From Seleniivibrio woodruffii (GTDB taxonomy: Bacteria; Chrysiogenota; Deferribacteres; Deferribacterales; Geovibrionaceae): DNA of 36,527 nucleotides. Below, in pieces: positions 35,058 to 36,527 of this stretch; within the stretch, counting starts at the first letter, position 1; each line of letters starts with the position of its first letter. The stretch lies in contig NZ_JAJUIS010000016.1 in assembly GCF_029267515.1 (NCBI RefSeq), forward strand, positions 1 through 36,527, read 5' to 3'. The notes beneath the pieces are model-generated. The model worked only from the letters and a program-made list of their open reading frames with translations, searched no databases and had not been told where the DNA came from. The position numbers and the translations under genes were made by a program.

Positions 35058-35086
35058 TGGACATTTCCTTGTTGCCTATATATACT
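35058..35086 (+). promoter_or_regulatory. Promoter of the methyltransferase gene
   Basis: TGGACA (35058-35063), 17-bp spacer, TATACT (35081-35086), each 5 of 6 to consensus, with GGAGG at 35102-35106 before the ATG at 35112. The methyltransferase can therefore be expressed independently of the ATPase gene, as is common in restriction-modification loci. Confidence 0.55.
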
Positions 35087-35111
35087 TCCTGTATGATGCA
35101 GGGAGGTTGAA

Positions 35112-36527
35112 ATGTCACAAGACGTTTGGGATATAAATCTTGATTATGAAAGCATAAATGCTGAAACAACCTGCTTCTCTTCAGGTTCATTAATCCATCC
35201 TTACCCTGCCAAGGCAATGCCAAATATGGTGAGCGATCTTCTCAAAATCATTAAATCAAATTATATCGTGCGTAATGTGCTAGACCCATTTTGTGGTAGC
35301 GGGACAGTTGGGCTTGAATCAAAATTGCTTGGTTTAGATTTCTTTGGGTCAGACTTGAACCCACTAGCCGTTCTGATTGCAAAAACAAAAACATTAACTA
35401 TTGATAATAAAGATTATGTATATGAGCAGATTGCATCTTTAATTGAAGATATTAAGAGAAAGAATACACTAATTTGTCCAATATTGGATTTTCCCAATAT
35501 TGATTACTGGTTTGTTCAAACAAATATAATACAAATATCTAATATTAAATTCTTGATTAATAAGTTCTTAAAAGACAAGAAAAAAGATAGGCAGACTTAT
35601 TCTCTGATTCTATTGACCGCTTTTAGTTCTACTATAAGGGAAGTTTGTTTATCAAGAAACGGAGAGTTTAAGCTTTATCGAATACCTGAAGCTGAAATTG
35701 AAAACTGGAAGATTGATGCCTATGATGTCTTTAAAAAGAAGATTGATAATCTTTTTAATTTGCTTAATGAGACAAGCTCCTATTCATATCGAAGCAAGGT
35801 AGATATTTACCAAGCAAATGCAAAAGAGATAGGCTATCTTTCTAATAATTCAATTAATGTTGTGTTGACCTCGCCGCCATATGGTGATTCTAAAACGACC
35901 GTAGCATATGGGCAGTTTTCACGTTTACCGTTACAATGTATTGGCGATTTGTTGGAAAAATACCTAAAGATAAACACTGAACATGTTAATTGCGATGAAT
36001 TGCTGCTTGGTGGAAAGAAGTCTATCATCAATAGCAGAAATGCTTTGATAAAGAAAATTACGGATGAATCAGCAACTTTAAGTCAGCTTTTTGAATCCAT
36101 TGATTGTTTGATTCTTCGAGAAACAATTGGTTTAGAACAAGTTGCACGGCACTTGAAAGGTATTTATGATGAAAGAAAATATGAGGGATCTGATAATACT
36201 GTCATTATTAATCGCTTGAAGTCTTACATTAAGAAAAGAATCGAAAAGCGTCGTGTTCGTAGTAAAGAATTCTATTTCATAGAAGCTAATAAATACTTGA
36301 ATTTTAATAATTTATCGAAAAGTAAGATATATCGTAGGACTCAGCACCTTAATAATCTTACAAATGGTCTTATCGAAAGTCACAAAAATAAAATATCAGG
36401 ATTACCCAACAGAAAAGAAGAAATCATCAACTTCTTTATAGATTTATATCAAGTGTTTAATGAAACTGACAGGGTATTAAAACAAGAAGGATTACAGGGA
36501 TGGATTATTGGTAACAGAACAGTCCTT
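35112..36527 (+). CDS. DNA methyltransferase (N4-cytosine/N6-adenine type), partial at the window edge
   Basis: 472 codons without a stop up to the last base. It opens with HPYPAKAMPNMV (motif X-like), then DPFCGSGT (residues 58-65, SAM-binding motif I) and SDLNPLA (motif II-like). The catalytic motif IV TSPPYGD lies far downstream at residues 253-259. SPPY suggests N4-cytosine methylation, but N6-adenine is possible. The ~190 residues between motifs I and IV and the long basic helical region after IV (INRLKSYIKKRIEKRRVR) are candidates for target recognition. GGAGG lies five bases before the ATG. It is the second cargo gene, after the GHKL ATPase; a nuclease may follow outside the window. 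Confidence 0.82.
   Translation, partial: MSQDVWDINLDYESINAETTCFSSGSLIHPYPAKAMPNMVSDLLKIIKSNYIVRNVLDPFCGSGTVGLESKLLGLDFFGSDLNPLAVLIAKTKTLTIDNKDYVYEQIASLIEDIKRKNTLICPILDFPNIDYWFVQTNIIQISNIKFLINKFLKDKKKDRQTYSLILLTAFSSTIREVCLSRNGEFKLYRIPEAEIENWKIDAYDVFKKKIDNLFNLLNETSSYSYRSKVDIYQANAKEIGYLSNNSINVVLTSPPYGDSKTTVAYGQFSRLPLQCIGDLLEKYLKINTEHVNCDELLLGGKKSIINSRNALIKKITDESATLSQLFESIDCLILRETIGLEQVARHLKGIYDERKYEGSDNTVIINRLKSYIKKRIEKRRVRSKEFYFIEANKYLNFNNLSKSKIYRRTQHLNNLTNGLIESHKNKISGLPNRKEEIINFFIDLYQVFNETDRVLKQEGLQGWIIGNRTVL

Larger units (their letters stand above)
25222..36527 (+). mobile_element. Tn7-like transposon (right end to beyond the window edge)
   Basis: Contains the right-end repeat array, tnsA-tnsB-tnsC-tnsD(TniQ)-tnsE in canonical Tn7 order on one strand, and the first cargo genes. 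The cargo is visibly richer in A+T than the core genome to the left. The left end is not in the window. No cas genes or CRISPR array are present, so this is a protein-targeted element, not a CRISPR-associated transposon in the part seen. tnsC and tnsD both show lesions, so mobility is doubtful. Confidence 0.88.

Overview
The window is 36.5 kb of bacterial chromosome. Its gene set is Na+-translocating NADH:quinone reductase, rubrerythrin, desulforedoxin, bacterioferritin, a nitrosative-stress-type YgbA protein and many PAS/Cache sensory proteins. This fits a mesophilic anaerobic or microaerobic respirer. My best guess is Deferribacterota (Geovibrio/Denitrovibrio/Seleniivibrio-like), inferred from gene content and style only, with no marker gene to confirm it.

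Layout. Bases 1-81 are the start of an IS1182-type transposase running off the left edge, followed by two hairpins. 201-2034 carries a DUF486 membrane protein with an ArsR regulator, a MarR regulator and a bacterioferritin. 2148-4142 is a membrane acyltransferase with an SGNH domain. 4214-7392 is a tight four-gene operon: a leaderless solute-binding-like protein, a UreG/HypB-like GTPase, a stand-alone ABC ATPase and a YgbA_NO-family protein. It is preceded by what looks like a class II Crp/Fnr-family promoter. I do not recognise this system as described; it is the best candidate for new biology in the core genome. A REP-like palindrome and a DMT exporter follow. 8528-14371 is a complete nqrABCDEF operon with a small four-Cys protein in the NqrM position and its own promoter and terminator. 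14464-21907 is a signalling cluster: two soluble PAS histidine kinases, a Cache-PAS-GGDEF-EAL phosphodiesterase with a ruined GGDEF motif, and two small unknowns. 22024-25196 holds rubrerythrin, UppP, a chemoreceptor with a CZB zinc domain, and a 38-aa desulforedoxin on the minus strand.

From about 25222 to the right edge the window is inside a Tn7-like transposon, entered through its right end. The end carries an array of TnsB-site-like repeats with an exact 20-bp period. The tnsA promoter -35 lies inside the last repeat. tnsA, tnsB, tnsC, a tnsD/TniQ gene and tnsE follow in canonical Tn7 order. Two lesions stand out. tnsC has an in-frame amber codon after residue 357, with the missing C-terminal domain still open in the same frame downstream. 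The conserved TniQ N-terminus is encoded upstream of the first usable start codon of tnsD, with no ATG/GTG/TTG in frame. The element may therefore be decaying, or may use recoding. The first cargo, visibly AT-rich, is a MORC/MutL-like GHKL ATPase and a DNA methyltransferase (cut by the window edge). This pairing suggests a restriction-modification-like defence system.

The element ends about 25 bp upstream of the desulforedoxin start codon, so the insertion has probably removed that gene's promoter. The gene may also be the element's attachment site. No tRNA, rRNA or CRISPR array was seen, and no intergenic stretch exceeds 300 bp.
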